From Chitinophaga pinensis (lineage in GTDB: Bacteria > Bacteroidota > Bacteroidia > Chitinophagales > Chitinophagaceae), in the NCBI GenBank assembly GCA_902167325.1, contig LR632930.1, positions 6,200,001 through 6,264,000 of the forward strand: a DNA stretch of 64,000 bases, given 5' to 3'. The notes below the pieces were generated by a model. It made no database searches and had not been told where the DNA came from. It saw nothing but the letters and a program-made list of their open reading frames with translations. This document shows, piece by piece, positions 8,933-16,554 of the stretch. The first letter of the stretch is position 1; each line of letters begins with the position of its first letter. The position numbers and the translations under genes are program-made.

Positions 8933-10153
8933 ATGAATCCTTCTCCGCTCACAGGTTTTAGTTCGGTTTGCGTACATGCAGGCCATGAGCAGGACCCCAG
9001 ATACGCCCATCTGACGCCTATTTACGCCTCTTCCACCTACGTGTACGACTCGGCAGAACAAGGCATGCGCCGGTTCAGCGGGCAGGAAGACGGTTTTATC
9101 TATTCCCGATGGGATTCTCCCAATTTCCGGGAAGCGGAAGGTAAAATAGCCGCCCTTGAAGCCTTTGGACTTACAGGACCCGACGGAGCACCCCTGCAGC
9201 TCAAAGCCAAACTCCATTCCTCCGGCATGGGTGCCCTCTCCACGCTTTTCCTCGCCCACCTCAAATCGGGCGATAAGATACTCTCCCATTATTCCCTCTA
9301 CGGCGGTACGGAAGAACTTTTCCGAAAGATCCTCCCGCCACTGGGGATCGAAGCCATTATCATCGACATGCGCGACATCAATGCCGTAGAAGACATACTC
9401 CGCAAAGATGCCTCCATCCGCATGATGTACCTCGAAACGCCCGCCAACCCCACCCTCCGCTGCGTGGATCTGGAAGTGCTGATCGGTTTGGGGAAAGACC
9501 GTGGACTCATCACCGCCGTGGATAATACCTTCGCCACACCTTACCTGCAGCAGCCATTTGCTTATGGGGCCGACTATGTATTCCATTCCACCACCAAGTT
9601 CCTCAACGGCCACGGCACCGCTATCGGTGGTGTGCTCATCGGCCGCGATGTGGAACTGATGAACGGCCCGGTGGAAAAAGTGCACCGTCTGCTGGGTGCC
9701 AACTCCAACCCCTTCGATGCATTCATGCTCACGCAGGGTATTAAAACACTGGAAGTGCGGATGGAACGCCATTGCCATAACGCGATGGAAGTAGCCGGCT
9801 ACCTGGAAGGGCACCCCGCCATCGCCAGTGTAAACTATCTCGGCCTCACCGATCATCCGGACTTCATGATCGCCTCCCGGCAAATGAAGCACCCCGGCGC
9901 CATGCTGAGCTTTGAACTGAAAGGCGGACTGGAATCGGGCAAGAAATTCATCGACAAGCTCCGGATGTGCCTCCGCGCAGTAAGCCTCGGTACAACAGAT
10001 ACCCTCATCTGCCACCCCGCCTCCATGACGCACTACAGCGTGCCGAAGGAGCTGCGGGAAAAATATGATATCACAGACGGACTCATCCGTATGAGCACCG
10101 GACTCGAATCCGTGACCGACATTTTATCCGACCTCGACCAGGCCCTCGCCTAA
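8933..10153 (+). CDS. PLP-dependent trans-sulfuration enzyme (cystathionine gamma-synthase/methionine gamma-lyase family)
   Basis: The 406-residue protein belongs to the Cys/Met-metabolism PLP enzymes. The Schiff-base lysine is Lys222 in HSTTKFLNGHG, Asp197 in AVDNTFATP binds the pyridine nitrogen, and YSRW at 57-60 matches the Y-x-R phosphate-binding motif. The family includes cystathionine gamma-synthase, cystathionine gamma-lyase, methionine gamma-lyase and O-acyl-homoserine sulfhydrylase, and these cannot be told apart safely from motifs alone. No other methionine genes are nearby. It is followed 14 bp later by a GNAT acetyltransferase, so the two are likely one transcription unit ending at the 10,620 terminator. 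Confidence 0.9.
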   Translation: MNPSPLTGFSSVCVHAGHEQDPRYAHLTPIYASSTYVYDSAEQGMRRFSGQEDGFIYSRWDSPNFREAEGKIAALEAFGLTGPDGAPLQLKAKLHSSGMGALSTLFLAHLKSGDKILSHYSLYGGTEELFRKILPPLGIEAIIIDMRDINAVEDILRKDASIRMMYLETPANPTLRCVDLEVLIGLGKDRGLITAVDNTFATPYLQQPFAYGADYVFHSTTKFLNGHGTAIGGVLIGRDVELMNGPVEKVHRLLGANSNPFDAFMLTQGIKTLEVRMERHCHNAMEVAGYLEGHPAIASVNYLGLTDHPDFMIASRQMKHPGAMLSFELKGGLESGKKFIDKLRMCLRAVSLGTTDTLICHPASMTHYSVPKELREKYDITDGLIRMSTGLESVTDILSDLDQALA

Positions 10154-10167
10154 ACGAATAATTACTC

Positions 10168-10614
10168 ATGATTACGATAAGAAGAGCAGAAAGAAAAGAT
10201 TGCGCCCGTATGATGGAACTGGTGCGGGAACTGGCGCTTTACGAAAAAGCACCCGAGCAGGTAACCGTTTCCCTTGAGCATTTCGAAGCATGCGGCTTTG
10301 GCCCTAACCCCGTATGGTGGGCCTATGTGGCGGAAGCAGACGGAGTGATCGCCGGGATGGCGTTGTATTACATCCGGTACTCTACCTGGAAAGGCATGCG
10401 CATGTACCTCGAAGATATTGTGGTAACAGACAGCCACCGTGGCCAGGGTATCGGCAAATTATTGTTCGACCAGCTACTGGTGGAAGCCCGCGAAAAAAAG
10501 TTCAGTGGCATGATGTGGCAGGTGCTGGAATGGAACGAGCCTGCTATCAATTTCTACAAAAAGTACGGTGCCAACTTCGACCCGGAATGGCTGAATGCGA
10601 ACATCGAACTGTAA
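10168..10614 (+). CDS. GNAT acetyltransferase, SSAT/thialysine-acetyltransferase-like
   Basis: This 148-residue single-domain GNAT enzyme carries the acetyl-CoA pyrophosphate loop RGQGIGKLL at about 91-99. Several segments resemble eukaryotic spermidine/spermine N-acetyltransferases: a KELALYE-like N-terminal helix (RELALYEKAPEQV), MYLEDIVV before the loop, and EWNEPAINFYKKYGA near the C-terminus. A polyamine or thialysine-type substrate is therefore possible, though bacterial homologues are mostly uncharacterised. It lies 14 bp behind the trans-sulfuration gene, and a sulfur-containing lysine analogue would fit that neighbour, but this is only an inference. Confidence 0.85.
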   Translation: MITIRRAERKDCARMMELVRELALYEKAPEQVTVSLEHFEACGFGPNPVWWAYVAEADGVIAGMALYYIRYSTWKGMRMYLEDIVVTDSHRGQGIGKLLFDQLLVEAREKKFSGMMWQVLEWNEPAINFYKKYGANFDPEWLNANIEL

Positions 10615-10617
10615 ATA

Positions 10618-10653
10618 GAAAAAGCGTCCCGATGTAACCGGGACGCTTTTTTT
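10618..10653. terminator. Bidirectional hairpin terminator
   Basis: GCGTCCCG, loop ATGTAAC, CGGGACGC, flanked by an A run and a T run of seven. It serves the GNAT gene from the left and the small lipoprotein gene from the right. Confidence 0.87.
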
Positions 10654-10665
10654 ATTTGGTAATCC

Positions 10666-11070
10666 TTATTGTCTGAGAAACACCAGCTTGTCTGGCAACC
10701 GTGTTCCATTTTCCGGGAAAAACCGGCCTATGGTAAACGATTTCTGATCGGGCGACATGAGGAAGTAATACTTCCTGTCGTTATTCCGGAACAGGATACT
10801 GTCTTCTTCCAGCTTGAAAAAATATAATCCGGAAGCATTGGGGTAACTGGATTCCGGCGGTAGCTTCCGGGTCTGAAAGAAGAAGCTGTTAGCAGCGCTG
10901 TTGTCGCTACCGGGAGTACTGGTGCCTGTGGGATCGGGAATACGGCCATAGAAAATAATCGTTTCCTTTTTCTCCCCACTCTCCAGCCATCGCACTTCTT
11001 CCTCCGACTTTTTGGAACAGCCGGCTATCGCTGCAAAAGCGATAAGGCTTAACACGACGCGTTTCCGCAT
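10666..11070 (-). CDS. Small hypothetical lipoprotein
   Basis: The 134-residue product begins MRKRVVLSLIAFAAIAGCSK, a clear lipoprotein signal with the lipobox AIAGC, so Cys18 is the likely lipidated residue. The Ser-Lys-Lys-Ser-Glu-Glu run after the cysteine resembles the acidic/charged export signal of surface lipoproteins in this phylum, but is not proof of it. The rest is a small soluble domain with many aromatic residues (FFFQTRK, YYFLM). I do not recognise the family. It lies between a terminator and fabD, on the same strand as fabD and 60 bp downstream, so it may be transcribed from fabD. Confidence 0.7.
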   Translation of the reverse strand: MRKRVVLSLIAFAAIAGCSKKSEEEVRWLESGEKKETIIFYGRIPDPTGTSTPGSDNSAANSFFFQTRKLPPESSYPNASGLYFFKLEEDSILFRNNDRKYYFLMSPDQKSFTIGRFFPENGTRLPDKLVFLRQ

Positions 11071-11130
11071 AGGGACATGTTTTAAATCTCCTGTGAAACG
11101 CGTATGCCGCCGGAATAGTTACAATCCGGA

Positions 11131-12033
11131 TTATTTAGCGGCTTCCAGTGTATCGCTTACGCCATCTGTAGCCACGGTCTTATCGATCTTGGCAATGAGG
11201 CCCTGCAATACTTTACCGGGACCTACTTCTGTGAAGCGGGTAGCACCGTCTGCCACCATGGCCTGCACACACTGCGTCCATTTAACGGCGCCGGTGAGCT
11301 GGGTGATGAGGTTTTGTTTGATAGCAGAAGGGTCGGTAACGGCTTTAGCCACAACGTTCTGATAAACAGGGCATGCGGGGGTATTGAAAGCGGTAGCTTC
11401 AATGGCAGCCTGCAGCTCTTCCTGTGCGGGAGCCATGAGCGGTGAGTGGAAGGCCCCTCCTACAGCTAGTTCCATAACGCGCTTGGCACCTGCAGCTTTC
11501 AGCAATTCCATAGCACGGGCAATCCCGGTTTTAGTACCGGAGATCACGAGCTGGCCCGGACAGTTATAATTCGCCGGCACTACCGTATCGTCGGTGATGG
11601 TAGCGCAGATTTCTTCTACTTTGGCATCGTCGAGACCCAATACCACCGCCATGGTAGACGGTGTGATTTCACAGGCTTTCTGCATGGCATTGGCACGGAT
11701 AGACACCAGTTTGAGTGCATCCGCAAAGCCGAGTGCGCCATTGGCAACGAGGGCTGAAAATTCACCGAGAGAGTGGCCGGCCGTCATATCAGGACGGGCG
11801 TTTTCCAGGCAGAGGAACCCGATTACCGAGTGCAGGAACACTGCGGGCTGGGTTACTTTCGTTTGTTTGAGATCGGCTTCGGAGCCTTCAAACATCACAT
11901 CGGAGATCCGGAAACCGAGCAATTCGTTCGCTTGCTCGAAAAGATCGCGGGCTTTGGTGCTTTGTTCGTAAAAAGCCTTGCCCATACCGGTAAATTGTGC
12001 TCCCTGACCGGGAAAAACGTATGCGTGCTTCAT
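11131..12033 (-). CDS. fabD: Malonyl-CoA:ACP transacylase (FabD)
   Basis: FabD moves malonyl groups from CoA to acyl carrier protein for fatty-acid elongation. The 300-residue protein starts with the family signature VFPGQGAQFTGMG. The nucleophile is Ser88 in GHSLGE and the partner histidine is His196 in GGAFHSPLM. The length is normal for the family. It has a well-formed -7 element just upstream and follows a terminator that closes folE, so it is an independent transcription unit. No fabF, fabG or acpP lies next to it. Confidence 0.96.
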   Translation of the reverse strand: MKHAYVFPGQGAQFTGMGKAFYEQSTKARDLFEQANELLGFRISDVMFEGSEADLKQTKVTQPAVFLHSVIGFLCLENARPDMTAGHSLGEFSALVANGALGFADALKLVSIRANAMQKACEITPSTMAVVLGLDDAKVEEICATITDDTVVPANYNCPGQLVISGTKTGIARAMELLKAAGAKRVMELAVGGAFHSPLMAPAQEELQAAIEATAFNTPACPVYQNVVAKAVTDPSAIKQNLITQLTGAVKWTQCVQAMVADGATRFTEVGPGKVLQGLIAKIDKTVATDGVSDTLEAAK

Positions 12034-12056
12034 TGATATGATTAATTATCAGATGG

Positions 12057-12064
12057 CAAATATA
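12057..12064 (-). promoter_or_regulatory. Promoter -7 element for fabD
   Basis: Minus strand TATATTTG is a full match to TAnnTTTG, 23 bp upstream of the fabD ATG. No convincing TTTG box is seen upstream; that position is taken up by the folE terminator hairpin. Confidence 0.55.
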
Positions 12065-12074
12065 TATAAAAAAT

Positions 12075-12116
12075 TATGGTTTAATCCAGCTTCGGGTGTC
12101 GCCGGGTTAAACCATA
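12075..12116 (-). terminator. Long-stem terminator after folE
   Basis: TATGGTTTAA pairs with TTAAACCATA, and the pairing continues inward with one mismatch to a 10-nt loop. On the minus strand it is followed by ATTTTTTATAT. It separates the pterin operon from fabD. Confidence 0.75.
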
Positions 12117-12146
12117 GGAAAATACAATCTATAAGTCAGGTGCTTT

Positions 12147-12752
12147 TTATCGGCGCCCCATCAGGTCGGAGCTGATGAGTTTCATGAACTCGGCACGGGT
12201 GGTACCGTCTTCGAACTGGCCGCTGAAAGCAGAAGTAGTGGTTACAGAGTTTTGTTTCTGCACACCGCGCATCATCATGCAGAGGTGCTGCGCTTCGATC
12301 ACCACGGCTACGCCCTGCGGCTGCAGCGTATCCTGGATGGCATCCAGGATCTGGTGGGTAAGGCGCTCCTGTACCTGCAGGCGGCGGCTGAAGATATCTA
12401 CCACACGGGCAATCTTGCTCAGGCCCGTAATGAACCCATTGGGTATATAAGCCACATGTGCTTTCCCGAAAAAGGGCAGCATATGATGTTCGCACATGGA
12501 ATACAGTTCGATGTCTTTCACAATCACCATTTCGCTGTAGGCTTCGGTGAATTTAGCGCCGTTCAGCACTTCCCGCGCATCGAGCTGATAGCCCTGCGTG
12601 AGGAACTGCATGGCTTTCGCCATTCTCTCCGGCGTTTTCATCAGCCCTTCCCGGTCGGGGTTTTCACCCAGCAGGGAAATACTATTGCGGTAATGCTCCA
12701 TCAATCCTTCCGTCACCTTCTCGTCGTACAATTCTTCCTTCTTGTAAGCCAT
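12147..12752 (-). CDS. folE: GTP cyclohydrolase I (FolE)
   Basis: FolE opens the GTP ring to form 7,8-dihydroneopterin triphosphate, the entry to folate, queuosine and tetrahydrobiopterin synthesis. The 201-residue protein has all three zinc ligands of the zinc-dependent type: Cys87 in [10 protein letters not shown], and His156 and Cys158 in [11 protein letters not shown]. The signature MCEHHMLPF and the RLQVQERLT segment are typical. It lies 20 bp behind the PTPS/QueD homologue on the same strand, so the first two steps of a pterin-derived pathway sit in one operon. Confidence 0.96.
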   Translation of the reverse strand: MAYKKEELYDEKVTEGLMEHYRNSISLLGENPDREGLMKTPERMAKAMQFLTQGYQLDAREVLNGAKFTEAYSEMVIVKDIELYSMCEHHMLPFFGKAHVAYIPNGFITGLSKIARVVDIFSRRLQVQERLTHQILDAIQDTLQPQGVAVVIEAQHLCMMMRGVQKQNSVTTTSAFSGQFEDGTTRAEFMKLISSDLMGRR

Positions 12753-12772
12753 GGCTGCTGTGTTTTATCAGG

Positions 12773-13186
12773 TTATTTACCGCCGTAATATTCCACGTAA
12801 ATCTTGGATGTTTCGTGCAGCTTGATGCAATGCAGCTGTACGGTATCAGGCAGGTGCTTTTCGAGTTGTTCCCAGATGGCGATGGCCACGTTTTCCGCGG
12901 AAGTGAATTTATCTTTCATAAAATCCACATCCATGTTCAGATTCTTATGGTCCAGCTTTTCCACCACCACATCATTGATCAGGACACCTAACGTTTTGGC
13001 GTTGAATACAAAACCGGTTTCCGGATCGGGCACGCCTTTCACCGTTACGTGCAGCTCATAGTTATGCCCATGCCAGTTATCGTTCGCACATTTGCCGAAC
13101 ACTTCATGGTTTTGTTCTTTACTCCACTGCGGATTGTACAACTTGTGCGCTGCATTAAAATGCTCTACGCGCGTCAGATAGATCAT
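12773..13186 (-). CDS. queD: 6-pyruvoyl-tetrahydropterin synthase / QueD family protein
   Basis: The enzyme acts on dihydroneopterin triphosphate, giving 6-carboxy-tetrahydropterin (queuosine route) or 6-pyruvoyl-tetrahydropterin. I use the ATG at 13186 (MIYLTRVEHFNAAHKLY, 137 residues) instead of an in-frame ATG at 13210, because that one overlaps a good promoter -7 element and the family begins at this point. Zinc ligands are His14, His39 and His41, and the catalytic cysteine is Cys33. The spacing is C-x5-HGHNY, closer to animal PTPS than to E. coli QueD, which has C-x3-HGH. The gene symbol is therefore a family label. It is the first gene of the pair with folE and diverges from mqnB. Confidence 0.87.
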   Translation of the reverse strand: MIYLTRVEHFNAAHKLYNPQWSKEQNHEVFGKCANDNWHGHNYELHVTVKGVPDPETGFVFNAKTLGVLINDVVVEKLDHKNLNMDVDFMKDKFTSAENVAIAIWEQLEKHLPDTVQLHCIKLHETSKIYVEYYGGK

Positions 13187-13207
13187 TAGTTTGTTGATAA
13201 ATTTCTG

Positions 13208-13215
13208 CAAAGTTA
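13208..13215 (-). promoter_or_regulatory. Promoter -7 element for queD-folE
   Basis: Minus strand TAACTTTG, a full match to TAnnTTTG, placed 21 bp before the chosen ATG at 13186. It decides against the longer reading frame starting at 13210. Confidence 0.6.
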
Positions 13216-13247
13216 AAGCAATTCGACGATAACCTTACCTTTATGGG

Positions 13248-13904
13248 ATGAAACTGATCGTTGCCGCCGCTACGGAGGCCGAAATACAGCCTTTGGCAAC
13301 CTGGCTGAAGGAAACCGGCAGAAAGGATGTGGAAATATGGATCACGGGCATCGGCCTGTTCAGCACCGCTTACGCCCTCGGGAAGCGGCTTTCCGCCGAA
13401 AAGCCCGCCCTCATTATCCAGGCAGGCATAGCAGGCACCTTCCGCCACGATCTTCCCCTCGGTACCGCTGCCCTCGTAGAAAAAGAATATTTCGGAGACC
13501 TCGGCGCGGAAGACAATGGCCTGTTCCGCGACCTCTTCCATATCGGCCTTTGGAAGCATGATCAACATCCTTTTACACATGATTATTTATTGAATCATTT
13601 TGACAGAATACCTGATCAGCTTGCCCACCTCCCGCGGATGACAGCCGTATCCGTCAACACTGTCAGTGGCGAAGCCACCACCATCGCCCGGCTGGAACAG
13701 CAATACCAGCCCGGCCTCGAAAGCATGGAAGGTGCCGCATTTCACTACGCCTGCCTGCTGGAAAATGTACCTTTCCTGCAACTGCGCACCGTTTCCAATT
13801 ATGTGGAGCAGCGCGATAAAAGCAAGTGGGACATTCCTTTAGCGGTACGGCAGCTGAACGAATTGCTGCAGCAAACGATCATGGAATGGAATAACGAACG
13901 ATAA
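13248..13904 (+). CDS. mqnB: Futalosine hydrolase (MqnB)
   Basis: MqnB removes hypoxanthine from futalosine in the alternative menaquinone pathway. The 218-residue protein is a member of the PNP/UDP phosphorylase fold group: an N-terminal MKLIVAAATEAEIQPL, the GIAGTF nucleoside-binding turn at about 64-69, and the SMEGAAFHYAC segment near 161, where Glu contacts the ribose. It is 12 bp upstream of mqnD, and the pairing makes the assignment firm. MqnA, MqnC and MqnE are not in the window. A TACCTTTA box ends only 4 bp before the ATG, so the transcript may have almost no leader. Confidence 0.92.
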   Translation: MKLIVAAATEAEIQPLATWLKETGRKDVEIWITGIGLFSTAYALGKRLSAEKPALIIQAGIAGTFRHDLPLGTAALVEKEYFGDLGAEDNGLFRDLFHIGLWKHDQHPFTHDYLLNHFDRIPDQLAHLPRMTAVSVNTVSGEATTIARLEQQYQPGLESMEGAAFHYACLLENVPFLQLRTVSNYVEQRDKSKWDIPLAVRQLNELLQQTIMEWNNER

Positions 13905-13916
13905 AATGAACGAAAT

Positions 13917-14714
13917 ATGCAACTGAGCTTAGGATTTTCGCCCTGCCCGAACGATACCTTTATCTTCGACGCACTGGTGAATGGAAAGATGGACACAGCG
14001 GGTTTGCAGTTCGATACCCGGCTGGAAGATGTGGAAACCCTGAATAAATGGGCCCTTGAAGGCAAACTGGACATTACGAAGCTGAGTTTTGCCGCCGGGC
14101 TGCGCGTGGCAGACAAATACCGTCTTCTCAACAGCGGCAGCGCCCTGGGCCGCGGATGCGGCCCTCTCCTCATTGCCCGCGAACCGCTCTCCACCGAACA
14201 AATATCCTCTCTTAAAATTGCCATACCCGGAGAAAATACAACCGCTAACCTATTGTTTTCCATCGCTTACCCTAATGCGAAAAACAAGAAAATAATGGTA
14301 TTCTCAGAGATTGAACAGGCCGTCATCTCCGGAAAAGCAGATGCCGGCGTGATCATCCACGAAAACCGGTTTACTTACCAGCAGAAAGGCCTCGTGAAAA
14401 TCACGGACCTCGGCGCTTTCTGGGAAGAAAAAACCGGTCACCCCATCCCGCTGGGCGGCATCTTCATCCGGAAAGACATCCCGGAAGAAACGGCTCAACA
14501 GATAGATGCACTCATTTCCCGCAGCCTGCAAACTGCATTTGCAGCGTACCCCACCCTTACACCATATGTAAAAGCCCATGCCCAGGAAATGGACGAATCA
14601 GTGATGCGCCAGCATATTGAACTGTATGTCAATGATTTCAGTCTGGATCTTGGAGAAAAAGGGCACAAGGCAATAGCAGTGCTGAAGCAGATGGCTTCCA
14701 TAGTTACTGCATAG
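13917..14714 (+). CDS. mqnD: 1,4-dihydroxy-6-naphthoate synthase (MqnD)
   Basis: MqnD converts cyclic dehypoxanthinyl futalosine to 1,4-dihydroxy-6-naphthoate, a late precursor of menaquinone. The 265-residue protein has the periplasmic-binding-protein-like fold of the family, with the signature LGFSPCPNDTFIF at 5-17, KLSFAAGLRVAD near 55, and IPGENTTANLL near 102. The order mqnB-mqnD with a 12-bp gap indicates an operon. The last codons (Val-Thr-Ala-stop) lie inside the first unit of an 11-bp tandem repeat, so repeat expansion or contraction could shift the very end of this protein. Confidence 0.94.
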   Translation: MQLSLGFSPCPNDTFIFDALVNGKMDTAGLQFDTRLEDVETLNKWALEGKLDITKLSFAAGLRVADKYRLLNSGSALGRGCGPLLIAREPLSTEQISSLKIAIPGENTTANLLFSIAYPNAKNKKIMVFSEIEQAVISGKADAGVIIHENRFTYQQKGLVKITDLGAFWEEKTGHPIPLGGIFIRKDIPEETAQQIDALISRSLQTAFAAYPTLTPYVKAHAQEMDESVMRQHIELYVNDFSLDLGEKGHKAIAVLKQMASIVTA

Positions 14715-14768
14715 ATACTTCAGGGTTACTGCAGGGTTACTTCAGGGTTACTTCACAGTTACTCCACA
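14703..14768. repeat. Six tandem copies of an 11-bp repeat over the mqnD stop codon
   Basis: Six successive 11-mers follow the consensus GTTACTTCAGG: GTTACTGCATA, GATACTTCAGG, GTTACTGCAGG, GTTACTTCAGG, GTTACTTCACA, GTTACTCCACA. The first copy contains the end of mqnD; the stop codon spans the border with the second. Confidence 0.9.
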
Positions 14769-15143
14769 GATAGTGCGTAGTTAATGTACCTTTACGGCAT
14801 TTGCGAAGTAAAAAACGCACTCACCCCCCCTACTGTGGCGGGGTGCTAAAAATCTGACAAGGAAAATAGCGCACCCCCGACAAAAAAACGGTAAAAACCG
14901 GTACCAATTGGCAGAAAACAGTCCCGAAAATAAACATCCGGGCTAGAAAACAACTGATATTCAATAATATATGCTGGAAGCACCGCTGTAATACTTATGT
15001 TAAGTAAATCATGGTCAGGGGATATTGAAACCTTACCATAAGGGTACTGTAATGTATATGTATCGCCGCTTTTCCGCTACAGTATTGGGTTTGCTACCCT
15101 TTTATATACAGTTGATATACAGTAACCCATCTTTTAACCAGCT
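14769..15143. other. Non-coding interval between mqnD and the photolyase gene
   Basis: No protein-like frame is visible here. The stretch contains a C7 run at about 14824 and a possible CACCCC/GGGGTG hairpin (about 14823-14847) without a T run, then several A-rich segments. The TATACAGTTGATATACAG block near 15105-15122 has two TATACAG copies. I see no recognised RNA family. Confidence 0.5.
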
Positions 15144-15169
15144 TTAAGCCTTCTGTAACGAAGGCTTAA
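15144..15169 (-). terminator. Hairpin after photolyase gene
   Basis: TTAAGCCTTC and GAAGGCTTAA form a 10-bp perfect stem around TGTAAC, directly next to the photolyase stop codon. The T run that follows on the minus strand is weak, so strong rho-independent termination is uncertain. Confidence 0.5.
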
Positions 15170-16468
15170 TTACGGCTTCAATGCCTTTCCATAGGTTTCC
15201 AGCGCTCTTTTCCGGGCCATTTCATGGTTCACGATGGGCGCTACGTAGGTCAGCGTATCAAATTCCGGTACCCATTTCCGGATGTACTTACCTTCCTTAT
15301 CGAACTTCTGCGCCTGCAGGGTAGGGTTAAATACCCGGAAGTAAGGGGCAGCATCGCAACCGGAGCCTGCCGCCCATTGCCAGCCACCATTATTGGCCGC
15401 AAGGTCGTAATCCAGCAGTTTCTTCGCGAAATAGGCCTCTCCCCAGCGCCAGTCTATCAACAGATGTTTGGTCAGGAAGCTGGCTGCCACCATGCGCACC
15501 CTGTTATGCATGTAACCCGTCCCGTTCAGTTCCCGCATACCGGCATCCACAATAGGATAACCGGTTTGCCCTTCGCACCAGGCTTTAAACTCCCGCTCAT
15601 TATTGCGCCAAACAATGTTGTCGTATTCCTTTTTGAAGGACGTATGCACCACCTCGGGGAAATGCCAGAGGATCATCTGGTAAAACTCGCGCCAGATCAG
15701 CTCTTTCAGGAACGTTTCATTCAGATTCAATGCCCTGCGGGCTACTTCGCGGATGCTCACGGTGCCAAACCGCAGATGTACGCCAAGGCGGCTGGTACCG
15801 TCGATGGCGGGATAATCGCGGGTGGTATCGTAATGTTTCAAAAGCACATCTTCCGGGTTGGGAGAAGGGAAACCCCGTTCGGCAGGTACAAAGCCAACTT
15901 CCCTGAGTGCGGGCAAAGGAACCGGTTGCTGCCGGTGCAGGTGTACGAAATATTTCTCCGTGGGGTACTGTTTGAGGTAAAACGGCTCCAGTGCGGCGCA
16001 CCATTTTCTGCTGTATGGGGTGAACACGGTGTAGGGGGAACCGTTATCTTTCGTCACTTCCCCTTTCTCGAATATCACCTGATCTTTCCATGATTTGAAC
16101 ACGATACCCTGCTGTTGCAGCTGTGCCGCAATGGTACTGTCGCGCTCCTGTGCATAAGGTTCATAATCGTGATTGGTAAACACGCCGGCAACTTCATACT
16201 TATCCGTGAAATGACGGAACGCTGCCGCAGTGGTGCCGTAATACACATCCAGCGTGCTTCCCAGCATCTCCAGCTGCAACTGCATTTGCGACAGTGCATC
16301 ATGGATGAATTGCAAACGCCGGTCGGCCCGGTTATCGAGATCATCGAGGATATCGGTATCAAACACGAACACCGGAACAACGGGAAATCCGCTGCGGAGG
16401 GCGTGGTATAATGCCGCCTGGTCGTGCAGGCGAAGGTCCCTTCGGAACCAACAGAGTACTACTTTCAT
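15170..16468 (-). CDS. phrB: Deoxyribodipyrimidine photolyase (cryptochrome/photolyase family)
   Basis: The 432-residue flavoprotein would repair UV-induced pyrimidine dimers with blue light. The N-terminal alpha/beta antenna domain (about 1-130) opens with VVLCWFRRDLRLHDQAAL. The C-terminal FAD domain contains GTSRLGVHLRFGTVSIR near 224, WREFYQMILWHFP near 263, the FAD loop NGTGYMHNRVRMVAASFL near 320, and NNGGWQWAAGSGCDAAPYFR near 365. These match class I CPD photolyases. The gene lies 86 bp downstream of the aminotransferase gene, and that gap includes a run of nine C on the coding strand. Confidence 0.92.
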   Translation of the reverse strand: MKVVLCWFRRDLRLHDQAALYHALRSGFPVVPVFVFDTDILDDLDNRADRRLQFIHDALSQMQLQLEMLGSTLDVYYGTTAAAFRHFTDKYEVAGVFTNHDYEPYAQERDSTIAAQLQQQGIVFKSWKDQVIFEKGEVTKDNGSPYTVFTPYSRKWCAALEPFYLKQYPTEKYFVHLHRQQPVPLPALREVGFVPAERGFPSPNPEDVLLKHYDTTRDYPAIDGTSRLGVHLRFGTVSIREVARRALNLNETFLKELIWREFYQMILWHFPEVVHTSFKKEYDNIVWRNNEREFKAWCEGQTGYPIVDAGMRELNGTGYMHNRVRMVAASFLTKHLLIDWRWGEAYFAKKLLDYDLAANNGGWQWAAGSGCDAAPYFRVFNPTLQAQKFDKEGKYIRKWVPEFDTLTYVAPIVNHEMARKRALETYGKALKP

Positions 16469-16554
16469 GTGCAGGGTTTAATGCCCGGCTGCGCGATTAA
16501 CGGTGGAAAAATCAATTTCAGATGGAACGGGGGGGGGCCGAATATACTGCTATC

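Noticed and set aside
8855-10033. Upstream extension of the dinB-like frame to 557 codons
   Set aside because: The extension is antisense to the PLP enzyme gene and has no family similarity; DinB proteins begin near the ATG ending at 8854.
14703-14768. CRISPR array
   Set aside because: The 11-bp units are contiguous with no spacers and no cas genes are near.
14823-14847. Terminator for mqnD
   Set aside because: A CACCCC/GGGGTG stem can form, but the loop is long and no T run follows.
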